A stretch of DNA of 64,000 bases, from the NCBI GenBank assembly GCA_933228895.1, contig OW121846.1:108269054-108333053 (forward strand). Reading direction: 5' to 3'. Numbering within the stretch: position 1 is the stretch's first letter; every line of letters begins with the position of its first letter. This DNA is from Platycnemis pennipes (Eukaryota > Arthropoda > Insecta > Odonata > Platycnemididae). Under the pieces are notes generated by a model that ran no database searches, had not been told where the DNA came from, and saw only the letters and a list, made by a program, of their open reading frames with translations. The position numbers and the translations under genes are program-made. Shown here piece after piece: positions 35,601 through 50,600 of the stretch.

Positions 35601-38600
35601 TCTTCCCTGCCATTATAGAAATATCATTCATAGATTTTATTTATTTCACTGTCATAATTTCTCTATATTTTTGATGAATTTCAATAATCTTATTCACAAT
35701 TCAGGTTGTCATGAATATTCATTCAGCTATTTTGTCTCAAAATTTCCTTCCAGGATTCCTTTGGTGGGAAGGCCAGGACTTTATTTGCATGCTGCCTGTC
35801 TCCAGCCTCTCTTGATTTTGATGAGAGCTTAAATACTCTGCGGTATGCAACAAGAGTCCAGCATATTATTAACCATTCAGTGATGAATGTGTGTGTATAT
35901 AGCAACCAAGTCAAAGGATTGAATCCTAATTGTAGTAGCAATTCAAGGTTAACTGTAGGAAACAAAAGTACAAATGATGAGATTTTTGGGTGTGTATTCT
36001 GTGTTTTTTTGTGTCATTTCCTTGCTATTCTACCATTGTGGCCCTAGTTCATGTCATATTATTCTATTTTTATAGATTAGAATTCGCTGCTTTGCAGTGG
36101 ATGAAATTAGTGTCAAATGCAGAGGGTTTGTTCAAGAAAATGGTGCTAAATGAAAGTCTTAATGCAGAGGAGAAGGAGCAGATTCAGTTGTGGCTGTGCT
36201 TGAAGCAGGAATGTGATGAGTGTGTTGGGCGGGATGAGTCTGTGCTGCTTGGCGAGATTGAGGAGGTTGCTCAGAGGTCATTGGGGAAAATAGGTGCGGT
36301 TGAGGAAAAACCATTTCCCTTCAGTTTTTTTTTACTTCACCACAGACTTTAATTGCCCCTCTTCTTTGCAGATGAATTGACGGAAAGTGGAGAAAAGACC
36401 GATGTCACTGGTGATGTGAATCAGAATACCCGTGTTTCTTCATCGAGGAATCACATGTTTTCTGTTGATACCAATCAGGATTTGTCCCAATATGCATCAG
36501 AGGATGAAAGTGACTTGAATGCTCAAACTCCTGATTTCTTGGACAAATTAGATGACTACATGAAAGCTTTTAAGGAGAAAACTGATAGTTTTATATGGGA
36601 TACTATTGAATCACTTCAGTTTAAGATATCTGATGACCATTTTGTCATGTCTGCATCAGTAGGTAAGTCTCACAGTTGTATCTTTTGATTGTTATAGCTT
36701 GTTGTACTCTCATTGTCTCAGGAAGCATTATTTACAAGAGAGGGGCCTTGATTTTCATGGTCTCTGCATTCATGGCTTTCTTAACTGTAGGTGGTCTTTC
36801 AGGAATTAATGGAAAAGAGATGATCAGAAAGTGTCCTCATCAGATTTGAGACTCCTTTATTCTGCTGCCTTTGATTGATAATATATTTTTGTTGCTTGTA
36901 CCTAAATGTGTAATGTGTAAAAGTGAATATGTTTATTCATGCCTTTGTGATGCATTCCCTTCTGATGCATGTTTCGTTGTGAAGGAATTTCAAATCTGTT
37001 CATCAGATGATAAAGATATAGCCAGGGCTTAATAATGTGTAAAAGTAAAACTATGTTTGTAAAAGTTCTTTAATTTGATACTATTGTTTACTAGCCAGAT
37101 TGTAGTCAAGGAATTTTCACTTACTTAACACAACGTACAAGAGAGAGTATTGCTTAATCCTCAAAGTTCGAATAAAAAGTTTCAGTTAAAATCCTGTATT
37201 TTAACCCTTTTGCTACAAATGCCTACAAATATACGACAAAAGCTTTTCCTGGGCAGGAAAAAAAAACATTGGATGAATCCATCTGAGATTTTCCTACGCA
37301 AGTGAACAAACGACAAATATTTCCATAACTATGCTTTCCCAGCTTTCTGGCAATCGCAGGTACCTAGCTTCTAACTTTGGGGACCCAACACAGCGGGGGT
37401 CAGGCTTTTCCCTTGGAATCAGGGAGCGGTTACCTCAACCCTTAATGACATTAGCACCCTCTCGTTTTGGCAAGAGTCTGCGGTCTTATGATTGTTAATT
37501 CAGTGAATTGCTAAATAAATATATATTTGTTTCTTTCTCAAAAAATATGAAATCTGAATTGAACTACTTGTATTTTGCTGAGTGTTTACAGTTTTTAAGC
37601 AAAACTCTACCATCAACATTAATGAATATCTTAGTTTCAAGGTATCATACCAGTGTTTGGTAATGCATATCTGGAATGTTTTGTTTCAATGCTTTGTTAC
37701 AGTATATTTTGAATTTCTTTCAAATATTATTTTGATGGAGTTTATATGAAATTTATTTTTCCTGTACTGTTTGCCATTAAATAATATTTCCCATCCTTTT
37801 CATATATCTCTTTGTCTTCCAATGCATTTCAAGGAAAGAGAAGGATGTTAAATGTAGTTATTCGATTTGTCTGGGAAAAGTCAGAATCTAATAAGGGTAT
37901 TTCCAGGAGCACATTTTTACATTCGAAATGGATTATGTATTAAATCCATTAATATTGATGGTAGAGTTTTGTTTAAAATTTGTAAATTCACTGTAAAACA
38001 CACAGAATTCATTTCGAAGACTACATTTTGAGAGCAGGTAACAAGTATACATGTGGTAAAATAAACATGTAAACAAGAAATTGATCATGAACTCATGCCG
38101 CTGGGTAGGTGAAGCTTTGAAGGGTCGAGCTTACCTGTCCCCGGATTCTGAGATAATGATAAGGTCCCTGCTGGGTAGGGTCACAAAAGGTATGACCTGC
38201 GTGTGACTGTATATGTGCGAGAACTTTCTCACCGGATGCCTTGAACATGGTCAGTACAGAGAGGAAGGAAGAGTCTCTTGGTATGCTGATCAGAAGGCAT
38301 GTTTAGGGACAAATTCCACCGTCTTGAAAGAGTTAAAGTATCCTCTTCAGGTTTTGATCAATTCTCAAATTATGTACTTCATCATATATGTATGTGAATC
38401 TTTCTGTAGGAAATCAAGGTTTTGTGAGAATTATTCTTATGATACATGAAAGTGTCAAACCATCTGGAAAAGCTGAAATTTTACCGTTGCTAGCTTTAGA
38501 ATTGACGAATGAAATGATAAAACCTCTGTTAGTTATGGACCTAAGAAAGTGGGCCTCTTTTAAAAGCAATAGCCTTTTTTTATATTTATTTAGTTTTCAT

Positions 38601-41600
38601 AACAATAAGTTGAAACTTCTGATAAATATATAATTTTTTACAGTTAATTGATGGTGATTTTTCTAAAGAGTTCAATTACTCCCATCTCCCATAACTTAAA
38701 AGTGTTTTGATACTTAAGAAATTCCTGCTATGGAGTCTTTACCACAAAACCCTGACAGCTTTTGCAGAGGGATGTTGGGATTTCTGTTTGAGATTTTTCC
38801 TTTCATATTTTTCCATTTTAGTGCTGAGTTTCAGAGTATATCAGGCAACTTATTTGCATGAAGTGCTGTAATTGTATTTGACCTCTCTTAAATTTGCCAC
38901 TCTCTGCAGCTCTCCAGTGCACTGGGATTAACTTACTTCATTGCAGGGTTTCAGTTTTTGGCTATATTGTTGGAAACCCATTTCAATGAGATTAAATGGG
39001 TAAATCCTCCCTGCTGGTATTGTTGGGAGTTTTGTCCTTTTTAATCACTTCCCTATGAGTTACAGGTAGTAATTACTTGATTTGACAGTTATTTTTACCT
39101 TTTCAAGGTCAATATCTTTTAATAGTCCACTCTAAGTTTGTCCTGCCATGGCCGACAAGCAGAAGCCTGTTTGTAACGAAGTTCAGGGGGCCAAATATTT
39201 ACTTAGCAGTAACCGAACCAGTTTTTCCCAGCCTCTCTTTGACGGGGAATAGCCTTCACTTCGTTATAAATGGGTTTGGTAAAAGTGGGCTTAACTGTAT
39301 TTTGATCCCTTTTTGGTTCTCATGTATGCATAATTTGAAATTGATTTGAAACTGGCTCATGCATGATTTGCTGCATTCATATGAGTCATTATATAAGCCT
39401 CCCTTACACGTAGGGAGCACTTAGGTAGATGGCCCTTCAATTTGCAGAGGAGGTCTGAGGTTTAGTTGGTTCAGCTGTGTCTTGTCAACATGGCATTATG
39501 GATGAGAGTGTAGGTAGGGAGAGAACACTATAAATATTACCAGAAATAATTTTAACCAGTTCAGTAACTAAAAAATCTTGATAAAAGGTGAAGTTAAGCT
39601 ATCCATCTCTAAATTATATGAATATGCTAAAGAATGTGCCATAATTATGCATATAAATTCACCACCCATGAAATACTCCTGATATGTGTAAAGTCTGATT
39701 TGTGTCATAATAATAATGTAATATTTGTACCAATAATGGGTTGTCATTGCATCCATTTAGTTATTGTGTTATTTTTAGCAGAGAAAACTATGTAAAGAGT
39801 GCTGCATTTTTTCTCTGACATTTTAAACTCGTAGTACTAAAATCAGCATTTTTCCTAATCCTGTAGGACTTTAGTTGTGAAGGAGTTATTTTATTTGAAC
39901 TATAAAACTTTTATCTGACTATGCCATCCATTGCTCATGGTCCTGAAAGTGATGATGTTTTTAATTCTCTTTGAATTTACTCATTTTCTGTCACTCTTTC
40001 ATTTCAGGTTTAAAATAGTCTTGGTAAATCATTAACCTTCATATTTAGTTAGTTATTTTTGGAAAAATATTTGTAGTGTGACCTTTCTGCTGTCAATGGT
40101 TTCTTACACTAGAGCTCATTGTTGCAGAGAAAGAAGCAGAAGTGGTGGTGAGATCAAACTCTTCATCAGATGACCTTATAGCAAAATTGAGGTCACCAAT
40201 AGGATTGTCACAATTAAATTCCCTCAGCACAAGGAGGCATAGTATACACCCGGGAGCAGTTGATGCAGAAATGAGGAATATTGCCGAAGCCCTGGCTAAA
40301 AATGACTTGAGGGAGTCATTGCCTACTCGTGTGGTATGTTACCAAAATACAGGCACTGAGTGATTTACTGAAAAATGTCATTAATGGCTCTGCCTGTGCC
40401 AATTAGCATGTGATTAGCAGAAGTCCCTGATGGCATTTCAGTATAGCTGGTGAAATTCCATCAGGGCCTATATGTATGTTACCATCTAGTGATTTATGGA
40501 CATGGATAGCTAGCTGCAATTTACTGCTAGTACTATGGATGAGTTATCTATATTCAAACTATTGTGTGAAAATCACACACATAATGCTTGGCTTCTTGTT
40601 TCAGGATATCGCGAGTGAGTGTAACATTCTAAACAATGAAGGGAAGAACACTGGGAAAAGGAAGTCCCCATCCTTGCGGGAAGTAGGTCCATCACCAGAA
40701 GTTCAAGCATTAAGTATTGCAGCTGTAAAAGATTTAGCCTCCCGAAAGTTACTGAGTGGCAATATGCTTGGACCTACTAAGGAGCTGAAACTCTTGGCTT
40801 CCACTAAAGAGGCGCACCAGAATCAGATTCGCCAAATCCTCCTCGATCTTCAAGGTGCTCAAAGGAGAATTGAGGAATTACAGAATACAATATGTATTAA
40901 GGTAAATAGCATATTATTCCAATCTAATTTTGCTAAAAGCCTACAATGAATAAGTTGTTTATCTTATCATAAAAGGTTTATGATTAATAAATTTGCTTTC
41001 TTGGCTACTGAATACTTTTAGTGTATGTATATATGAGTTATTTTGAAGAGGTTTGTACTTTTATTTTTTATGTTGCAAAAACTATGGCATAGATAGATAG
41101 CTATACAATTTATATGTACTGGGACATTGTCCCTTAAGTATAACAATCATTACAAAAAATAATATGATATCTAGTTTCTGACAGATTCCAATCTTTACCA
41201 AATACAGTGGAATCCTGGTATAACGAGTGCTCATAATCCCTCGGAAATCACTCGCTAAATCGAGCGCTCGTTATATCTGATGGTGTTGAAAAAACCCACC
41301 TAATTCTCATAGTCGTTCGTATTTACAGTTGTTCTTTTGTTTCCGTGGTATTTGACGAAGGTAAACAGCAAAAAAGTCATTTCAGGCACAATCTGGTAAA
41401 ATATCTACATATTTCATGAAAGAAACAGGACATTTTCCATTATATAAAATATTAATTCCCCTAGTTTCGGTGTTTTTCTTCCAGTTCTTCTATTTTTCGA
41501 TCGCCGAAGAAAGCTGTAAAGACAGCGTAACTAGTCGGAATTAAAATAATAGGTATACTGTGGAAGTTTTTGGATAAATTTACGATAATATCAGTTTTGT

Positions 41601-44600
41601 CGAGTTTTCGAATGTTAACCAGTACGTCCATCAGTTGGGAAAATTGGCCTGAAGGTTCACTGAAATACGGCATGTTTCGGGGGTCGAAGATATTTTTCAA
41701 GCTTAAGCGAAGGCCAACTTACTGCTGTCTTTTTCCGACACGATTAACTGGAGTAATATCACGATAATTCATCGGGCGCGAACACGCTATGTTTGAATGA
41801 ACGCAATATCACGATCTTTTATCGCGATATTTATCGTGATAATATATAGTGATGTTTTATCGGGGCGCGATATCATGATATTTTATCGCGATATTTATCA
41901 TGGTCACGATATCATGATATTTTATCGCGATATTTATCGTGATGTTTATCGTGATAGTTATCGTGATAGTTATCACCATATTTATCACACCCCGATATCT
42001 TATCGTGCCCCGATATCTTATCGTGCCCCAATATCTTATCGTGCCCCGATAACATATCGGGGCACGATAAGACGATGTTTATCGTCACGCTGAGTTATCC
42101 CTACCTTATGATGTGCTAAAATTATCGTATCCCGATATTGAATTATCAATATCGCCCATGCCTAGACCTAACTCCCTCTCTTACTCTCATCTTGCTCGTC
42201 GTCTGCCCACTCCCACTGATGACTGGGCCTAAGAAAAGAAGAACGTAAAATGGGAGCGCGCAGAGCGTATTGAAGGCCGCAAATCATTAATGTTTGGACA
42301 TAACTGGCTTTAGGTGTTGTAGATATGGCACACATCTTGTATTTTTAGTTTAATTAGCAGATAATACAAAACACAATAGTTTATTTTTGCTAGGCGGTGC
42401 GTCGCCCTCGAGAGATATCTGTTGTAATACCGAGCGTATACCGTGGAAGGAACTTTTTGGCCTCGCTATATCCGCTTTATTTTACATGTAAAACATAGGC
42501 CTTTTGGCGGTACAAAGACAATCACTCGCTATAATGCGATTCTCGCAATAAGCCGTACTCACTATACCGGGCTTCTACTGTATAATATATCCTGTGGAAG
42601 CATCAATTCAATAATTCGCAACAATAGTTAAATTATTCACAAAAACATAAAAATGGATACATAAGAATTTAAGTGATACACATACATGAAAAAGAAAATG
42701 ATAATTATGAGCTTAATAACATTTAATGTAGTCTATTTTTAAATTGATCCAGTAGAGACTGCAATTTCTCTATGTCTTCAGGTAAGGAGTTCCAAAGTTT
42801 TGCTCTGGCAACTTGAAATTAATTATGGAATGTTGCAGAGCGGTGTCCTGGGTAGTACAGGTATTGGGATGAGGATCTTTTAATGATTGTTAGAGCAGAT
42901 TGTGTGACTGGGAAGAAGTTTAGGAGGTATTTGGGTTGCTTATTAATGAAAAGTGAGTAGAGGAATTAAGCCAGTAGATACATTCGACGGGATTTTGTTG
43001 AAACTCATCCAAGTTGCTGGAGATATGGGGAGATACAGTAGAAGCCCATTATAGTGAGTGCGGCATATAGCGAGAATCTCGCAATAACGAGTGATTGGCA
43101 ATGTTCCGTCAAAAGTCCCATGATTAACATGTAAAAGAAAATGGATATAGCGAAGCCAAGAAGCTTCTGCCACAGTATACGCTCGATTTTACGAGCGATA
43201 TTTGTTGAGGGCAATGCAATGTAAAGTACAAATTAATGCATGCTATTTATCTTTAGCGGCATTATTAGTCAACTGAAACTTAGAATACAAGATTTGTGCC
43301 ATCTCTGCATTCTTTAAAGACCAATCAAGTCCATGGACTGACGATTTATAGCACGCCCTGGTGTTCCTTGTGAACGCTCACACTTTTCAGTTGTTCTTTT
43401 GTTAGGCCAAGTTCACATAGTAGCAGAATAGGCAGAAGATGGGCAAGCGGAAAAGCATCTAGCCAATCACATGACAGCAGTAAGGGGTGGGGTTCAGCCT
43501 GTCTTTGCCCTCCCGCCTCCACCCACTCGCTCCCATCATTCCACCCGCCCGCTAGTTCCTGCCCCTCCACCCGCCCACTCGTTCCTGCCTGTGCTGTTAA
43601 TGTGAAGTGTGTGTATGTATGATACTAAAATTATGACGTTTGTTTTGTTATGCTTTTCATTCCTGCGAGAAAGTCGTCAAAGTTTTCCGTTGACGAAGGA
43701 TTATTTATTTCCTTACAATTTTACGATTCATATATCCTGGTTCCCATTAATTTTTCCTGTTAGAAGAAATAATGGGGATACTTATCTTTTGTGGTACATT
43801 TGTTAATTTGTGCATATTTTTCAATGTTTTCCTAAAAATTGCCAGGGTCGATGCTGTGCGAATAATTAAAATTTATCTGTTTCAAAAAGTTTTTATTTTA
43901 TGATTCCTGAATTCGCGGATACACAAAATCTTGGCTGAATGCATCGATAATTCTCGGCAATAGTATTTCACACGAGTTATCTCCATTCACTCTAGATCTT
44001 CCAGATAGCAGCACTAGTGCGACACAAAAGGCATTTGCTTGTGTAAATAAATACTCACTGCAACTAATTTTCGAGAGATAAATGAATGTGAATTTCAGAA
44101 AGGCTAGGAATAGGTAATTACGCGAGACATATTTTTGGCCGCCGAAATATGCCGTATTTTGGCAAATCATTGCAACTTTCCTAACCGATGGACGTACCGG
44201 TCAACACCCGAAGACTTCAACAAAGCACAAATCATTGTTTTGAAATATTTAATTTGCAAAATGATCGATGAATATGCAATTGTGCACAAAAACGGCTCTT
44301 ATACCAGTTTCTAATAGCATGGTAACCAAAGAAAAACGGAAAGTAAGAACAACTGTGGGAAATGAAAGGCTCAATCCAGCACCTTTGGATATAACGAGTC
44401 CTCGCTATAGTGAGTGATTTCCCAGCCATTGTGAGCACTCGTTATACCGAGCTTCCACTGTATGTTCATCACGCCAAAGATTGAATATAAATCTTAAGCA
44501 TGAATTTAGTGATCTCTGTAATTTTTACTTTCTTGGTAATATATTTGCAGATCATCTGCAGACATCATATATTTACAATTTTTTATGCACCCAGGAAGAT

Positions 44601-47600
44601 CAAGAATGTAAATAATAAATAATAGGGGTCCAAGAACTTGGAACTTGCTCGAATTTTGGTGAATGTTTTGTAGACGGATTCATTACGAGTCCAAATGAAG
44701 GTTTTCCTAGTTCTTTATGGATATCATTAGATATCCAAGGGGCAGCGGGATGCCTAGGTTGACAGATACACTTCAATGCATGGATATTGAATCATCTAAG
44801 AAAGTAGGTGTTGAATATGTTAAACTTATCGTCAATGGTTCCTGAATTTACAAGACAACTCCAATTTAGTGAACTTAATTCATCCAGAAAATTTTCTTGT
44901 TGAAAATTATGGACGTCACGATAAGAAAAGGGGGGTAAAGAAGTACAAGTGAATTTGAATTTGTAACTAATATGGATAAGGTCATGGGAGGAAAGAAAAG
45001 GAACCAGTCCTTGAGATTGAGAAGTGACTTTATCGAGATCGTCAACGAGGCAAGAGATCAAGAAGGGTGTGACTTGTCGCCGTAAGATAGGTCGCAGTGA
45101 ATGGTACCATATGCAAGTTATTAGAGTAGGCAAAGTTAACTAGATGGTGACTGTCATGCCCATCACTTAGCATATCAGAGTTAAAGTCTCCTAAGATGAT
45201 AATGTTTTTATAAGTAGGCAGAAATCTTAATAGTTCCTCTTCAAAGATAGAAAGAAAACCAGTTTTTGGTGGATGATAGGCAATGCTTAAAAGCTACTCT
45301 GATGTATTTAACCCGGACCCTTCAACTATAATATATTCTAGTCTTAGTAGTTGACAGACAGAGGAGGTAGCTAGAACTGCTGCCAAAGAGGTTAAGGGTA
45401 TAAATTAGCCAAAACTGCCAACTCATCTTCCAGCCCTGTTGTGTCTAATGATGTTGTAGTTGGCAAGTTTTACCATTGTATCAAAGGTATTTTCATTTAG
45501 CCAGGTTTCAGTCATACAAATCACATCAAATGAATTTGACGCGAAATAATCACGGAATTCGTCCAGGTGACAGAAAAGAGATTGACAGTTTACAAGGCAT
45601 ACGTTTATAGTATTACAAGTTTTAAATTCTGAAGATGCCATCTGGAATGCTGGCGAAGCTGTCATGCAGTGAGATGAACCATTGAGGAAAAACAACGGAA
45701 ACCCTCGAGTCATCTTATAATCACCGTGGAAATCTTCGCAGCAAGTAGACTATTTTCCATTTTTGCATTAATAAAAATTGTGGATTCTCATGATGCAACT
45801 CGCACTGATATAGCGGAATATCTAAAAAATAATATCTAAAAGTGAAATATCTACAATGAATGCAATTATGAAAAATAGTGATGTGATTCAAAAACATGCT
45901 AACTAGTGCAGTAAAATCAACCTGTCAAAAAAGAGAAAATGTCAAGAAATCATGGTATGAAGGAATACCAACTTAAAAAGTGGTTTCTAAGTTCTATATC
46001 ATCCTATATCGCCGTGAATGGCTTCGTCATAAGAGAAAAGGCATTGCATAATGCATAAGTTTGGGAATTAGGGATTTGACACCCTCCCAAGGTTGGTTGA
46101 AACATTGGTAGAAGTATATCGTGCAAAAATAAATCAGGACAGTTCAATACTTTAAGAAATAATTAATAATATTGCTCTAATTCAGTTTATCGGTGTTTCT
46201 TATTTATATATTTACTTTTATTGTTAAAGTATGAATGTGAAACTGAAAATTGTCCTTTTCCCACTTTTTGCACTTTCCTGCAATTTACAAGCTTTTCTAG
46301 CGGTCCTTAGAAAAGCGTAAATAAGGGGTTTTACTGAATAATGGGGGAGGACGGGGCAGGTGATTTGTTGTAGAAGAGTGAGATTCAGCTATGAAGGTAA
46401 GGTCAATATCATTCGCCTCAAGCTTCAATCCCAGGGCCTTACCAGTCTTGTGTACAAGTGCAAAAACCACCTCACCTTCACTCTGCGGAATGCCATGGAT
46501 CTTGATGGAATATTTTAAACTATGCTGCTCAAAGCAATTCAGGTGCCATTCAAGATCAGAAAGATGTTTTGTAAATGGATATTTTCATTAGCAAGGGAAT
46601 CAAATCTTTCACTTAATTTGAGAATTGAGGTATTGATCGCGTCAAGGTATTTTATTTTAAACTATGCTGCTAAAAGCAATTCAGGTGCAATTCAAGAAGA
46701 GAAAGACGTTTTGTTGAATGGATATTTTCATTAACAAGGGAATCAAATCTTTCACTTAATTTGAGAATTGAGGTATTGATCGCGTCAAGGTATTTGGAAT
46801 GTTCACAAAGTGTGACTTGCCAGCACATAATAGATTTTTTATATCATTTTGCTCACTCTGAATATGTTTCACTGTGCTCAGGAGCTCACTGAGAATAGTA
46901 GATTGTAACTCACTTTGATTACCCGATGAAATACCTGTCAAAAAAGAGAAAATGTCAAGAAATCATGGTATGAAGGAATACCAACTTAAAAAGTGGTTTC
47001 TAAGTTCTAGATCATCCTATATCGCCGTGAATGGCTTCGTCATAAGAGAAAAGGCATTGCATAATGCATAAGTTTGGGAATAATGGATTTGACACGCTCC
47101 CAAGGTTGGTTGAAACATTGGTAGAAATATATCGTGCAAAAATTAATCAGGACAGGTCAATACTTTAAGAAATAATTAATAATATTGCTCTAATTCAGTT
47201 TATCGGTGTTTCTTATTTATATATTTACTTTTATTGTTAAAGTATGAATGTGAAACTGAAAATTGTCCTTTTCCGCTTTTTGCACTTTCCCACAATTTAC
47301 AAGTTTTTCTAGCGGTCCCTAGAAAAGCGTAAATAAGGGGTTTTGCTGTACAATGGGGGAGGACGAGGCACGTGATTTGTTGTAGCAGAGTGAGATTCAG
47401 CTATGAAGGTAAAGTCACTATCATTCGCCTCAAGCTTCAATCCCAGGGCCCTACCAGTCTTGTGTACTAGTGCAAAAACCACCTCACCTTCACTCTGCGG
47501 AATGCCATGGATCTCGATGGAATATTTTAAACTATGGTGCTCAAAGCAATTCAGGTGCCATTCAAGATCAGAAAGATATTTTGTTAGATGTATATTTTCA

Positions 47601-50600
47601 TTAACAAGGGAATCAAATCTTTCACTTAATTTGAGAATTGAGGTATTGATCGCGTCAAGGTATTTTATTTTAAACTATGCTGCTAAAAGCAATTCAGGTG
47701 CAATTCAAGATCAGAAAGACGTTTTGTTGAATGGATATTTTCATTAACAAGAGAATCAAATCTTTCACTTAATTTGGGAATTGAGGTATTGATCGTGTCA
47801 AGGTATTTGGAATGTTCACGAAGTGTGACTTGCCAGCACATAATAGATTTGTTTATATCATTTTGCTCGCTCTGAATATGTTTCACTGTGCTCTGGAGCT
47901 CACTGAGGATGGTAGATGGTAACTCACTTTGATTACCCGATGAAATACCTGAAGTCATTGAGACTTGTGCTGCGCCGATGGAATTTCTGCTGTTCTCAGG
48001 AGCGAGGGCATCACGAGACTGGTCAGAAGATGGATTGGTCCATACTGGGGTCTCATTGCCATGTGTTGATCTTCCATCAAAGGAGCAAGGATCGCAGTAC
48101 CAAGGCTTATGAAGTTCTTCAAGTGTGGATGTGTCTGTATTAGACATTGACACACAAGCGGGATGGAAGACCTTTAAGCATTCACCAAAGGACTACATTT
48201 TATCAGACCACTTGATGGCTCGGGCACATTTTGAACTGAAGCTTGGCATGATTCACAAAATGCGCTGGTTCTCGAATATGTGACTGTCTTCCTTGGAACC
48301 TTGACGCAGACTGAAGATAAAGAATTGAACTGATGAGTCATTAGTCATGCTTCATTTGATAATTTTTCATTCTTGTATTAATAAAATTAGCCTATGACTA
48401 GAGAACCAATCTTTTTCTGATGGTCTATGATGTGACAGTCATCACAAAATTGACTTGTTATGGCCATATTACAGAAATGGCCTTTTGTTTTAGCCTGCAA
48501 AACTATGTGTGCTATTCACCATGAACCAACAATGGCCAAAAAATCACTCACTATGGTGATACTCCCGCTGTAAGCCTATATAGTGGACTTCTACTATGAT
48601 ATTGTTTTAAATGATACCAGGACTATTCACCTTAATTTTCGAGTCGGGAACCCTCATCAAGATCAACATTCTTTTAATGAATCACTTCCCATCTCAACAT
48701 GCATGATATTTCCAGGCGTTAATCTTTCTGATGACCTTGAGTGGGCACCACATTTTTCAGGACTTGTTTAGAAGTTATCAGTTGGTGTCTTTATGATCTA
48801 TCAGCTCCCTTCAGTTGTTTCTGCCGAAATACTAAAACAACTATGATGGCAAGGTGCATCCATTCATGCCATATGAAATGATGTTTTGGGGGAATTCCAC
48901 TCCATCATTGAAGGAATTCTCACCACAGAAACAGGCTCAGAAAGCAGGTCTTGGAGAATGTATTCACACTCACTTGATCATCGAACTCTCTCCAATTTTT
49001 AAGATGTCCATCATCTGTCAATATACCCATCCTTGAACTTTGTGAAGAATTCTCTTTATCTCTTCTTCACTAATTCTCACTTCTATTGCTTTGAAACGTG
49101 CTCCAGAGACCGTATTCATAGCTGCCATTATTCCTTCACTTAATGCCTAACTCTAGGCACTAATGATTAGCTCTAGGCACTCAAAATCGGAGGAGTTTAT
49201 TTTTAGAGATTTAGCGAGTTGCAGCCATGCATTTCTATGTGAGGGTCCTATACGTAAATCCTTGCAGCCACCATATATGGGTCCACATGAAATCATTGCA
49301 TGGGATAAGAAAATGGTTACGCTGAAGATCAAGGGAGAAAAGATGAAGGTTTCAATCGACCGGGTTAAACCAGCATATGTTCTTGGGGCTGAAAATCCAA
49401 CGCATTTCAATTCAGCGTTTACAGAAGATAAGGCTGCACCAGCAAGTTCAACACCCGCATCTGAAGTACGTACGATGAAATCTGGTCGAAGAGTTCGATT
49501 CCTGGATTTTTATAAATCATAGTCTCTGCAACTCTGTAGGGGGGTAGTGTGGCGACCAGATATGGTGCCATCATGTCATTGCCAAGGAGGCTTGTGATGA
49601 GGATATAAACAAGATTTTGATGTAACCAAGGTGGTGAACAGAGAGATTGTAATTTGCACGGCACAAGAGAGTAGTAAAGTTATTTGAGAAACGTGGGGAG
49701 CTCTTGTCTTAACTGATCCCACAGTCATTTCTTGCTAAAAAAAATTAATCCAAAGTAGTTAGTTTACTTTTCTTTTCAAATAGTTTGTGAATGTATTTAC
49801 ATACAACACCCAAGGCTTTAGATACGTTGCCATCAGCACTTAGTCTTTCATGTAACGCCATTTCCACATTTGAAATCACAGCAAATGCCCCCTTATGATT
49901 AACTCACGTATTCCTGAATTGCTTTTCTACTTCCTCTTCCTCATCTTAACCACTCACTTCTTCCCCGCGTTCAGAGCCATCGAGGTCTGCTTTCTTCTCA
50001 GAAGTGCTCTCATCAGCATTGAATTCATCAGAAGTGGCGATTACGTTATCGTCAAAATGGACATATTCTGAAAAAATGGTTGGACATTCTATTTCACCAT
50101 GAATTTCGGGCCAGTCAAAGTCTTCACTGAAGTCACTGTCATTGGATGCAATTCCTTCACCAAAACCAGCTTTTCGGAAGCACTTTTCTATAACCGAGGA
50201 AACTTCATCCCAAGAAGCAGCTATGTTCCTCATCGGAACCAGCGCATTCCATTTTTGGATTTCATGGGTGGTAATATTTCTTGAAGTTTCTCTTATCAAA
50301 TACTCCCCAGTTTCTTCCTTTATGAGCCCTTCAGACTGTAAATTATACCCTGATCTACATGGGCTGAATGGGCTACACGTAACTAGTGGTATTGGCCGGA
50401 AGGGAAAGAACTCTAATATTATTTAGAGTGAGCCCTTCAATATTGTGCGCAGCACACTGAATGTTTCGATCCCGACCAGTCCTTTCCTTCAAAAATAAAG
50501 AGTCACTCACAAAATAATTTAGCGGTCTTCCAAGCTTTTTTGTTAGCCCTATAAACACAGGAAAGGGTTTGCACTTCTTTGAAACGTCTATAGGATTGCG

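Larger units (their letters stand above)
42583..48330 (-). mobile_element. Broken LINE (CR1/Jockey-type) with PHD-finger ORF1
   Basis: Minus-strand order: ORF1 (48330-45920), endonuclease (45713-44792), a deletion, an RT remnant (44660-44480), the inserted TIR copy 2, and the ORF2 C-terminus plus 3' UTR (43035-42583). ORF2 pieces read INVCLVNCQSLFCHLDEFRD, DVICMTETWLNE, then VLGPLLFIIYILDLPG, SADDLQIYYQ (decayed YADD) and KLWNSLPEDIEKLQSLLDQF. The order and motifs are those of non-LTR retrotransposons. Frameshifts and the nested insertion show it is dead. Confidence 0.8.

Noticed and set aside
36960..37015. Minus-strand CTGATGA ... CGAAACATG, a possible fourth hammerhead.
   Set aside because: The core pieces are present but no stem II or stem I pairing could be drawn.
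37196..37480. piggyBac-type element starting TTAACCCTTTTGC.
   Set aside because: No matching right terminus or second TTAA was found.
38213..38449. Candidate extra costal-2 exon in intron 9.
   Set aside because: Exons 9 and 10 already join in phase and the frame has no family likeness.
41797..42093. 98-codon open frame with YRD repeats.
   Set aside because: It is the translation of the TATCG array, hence low complexity.
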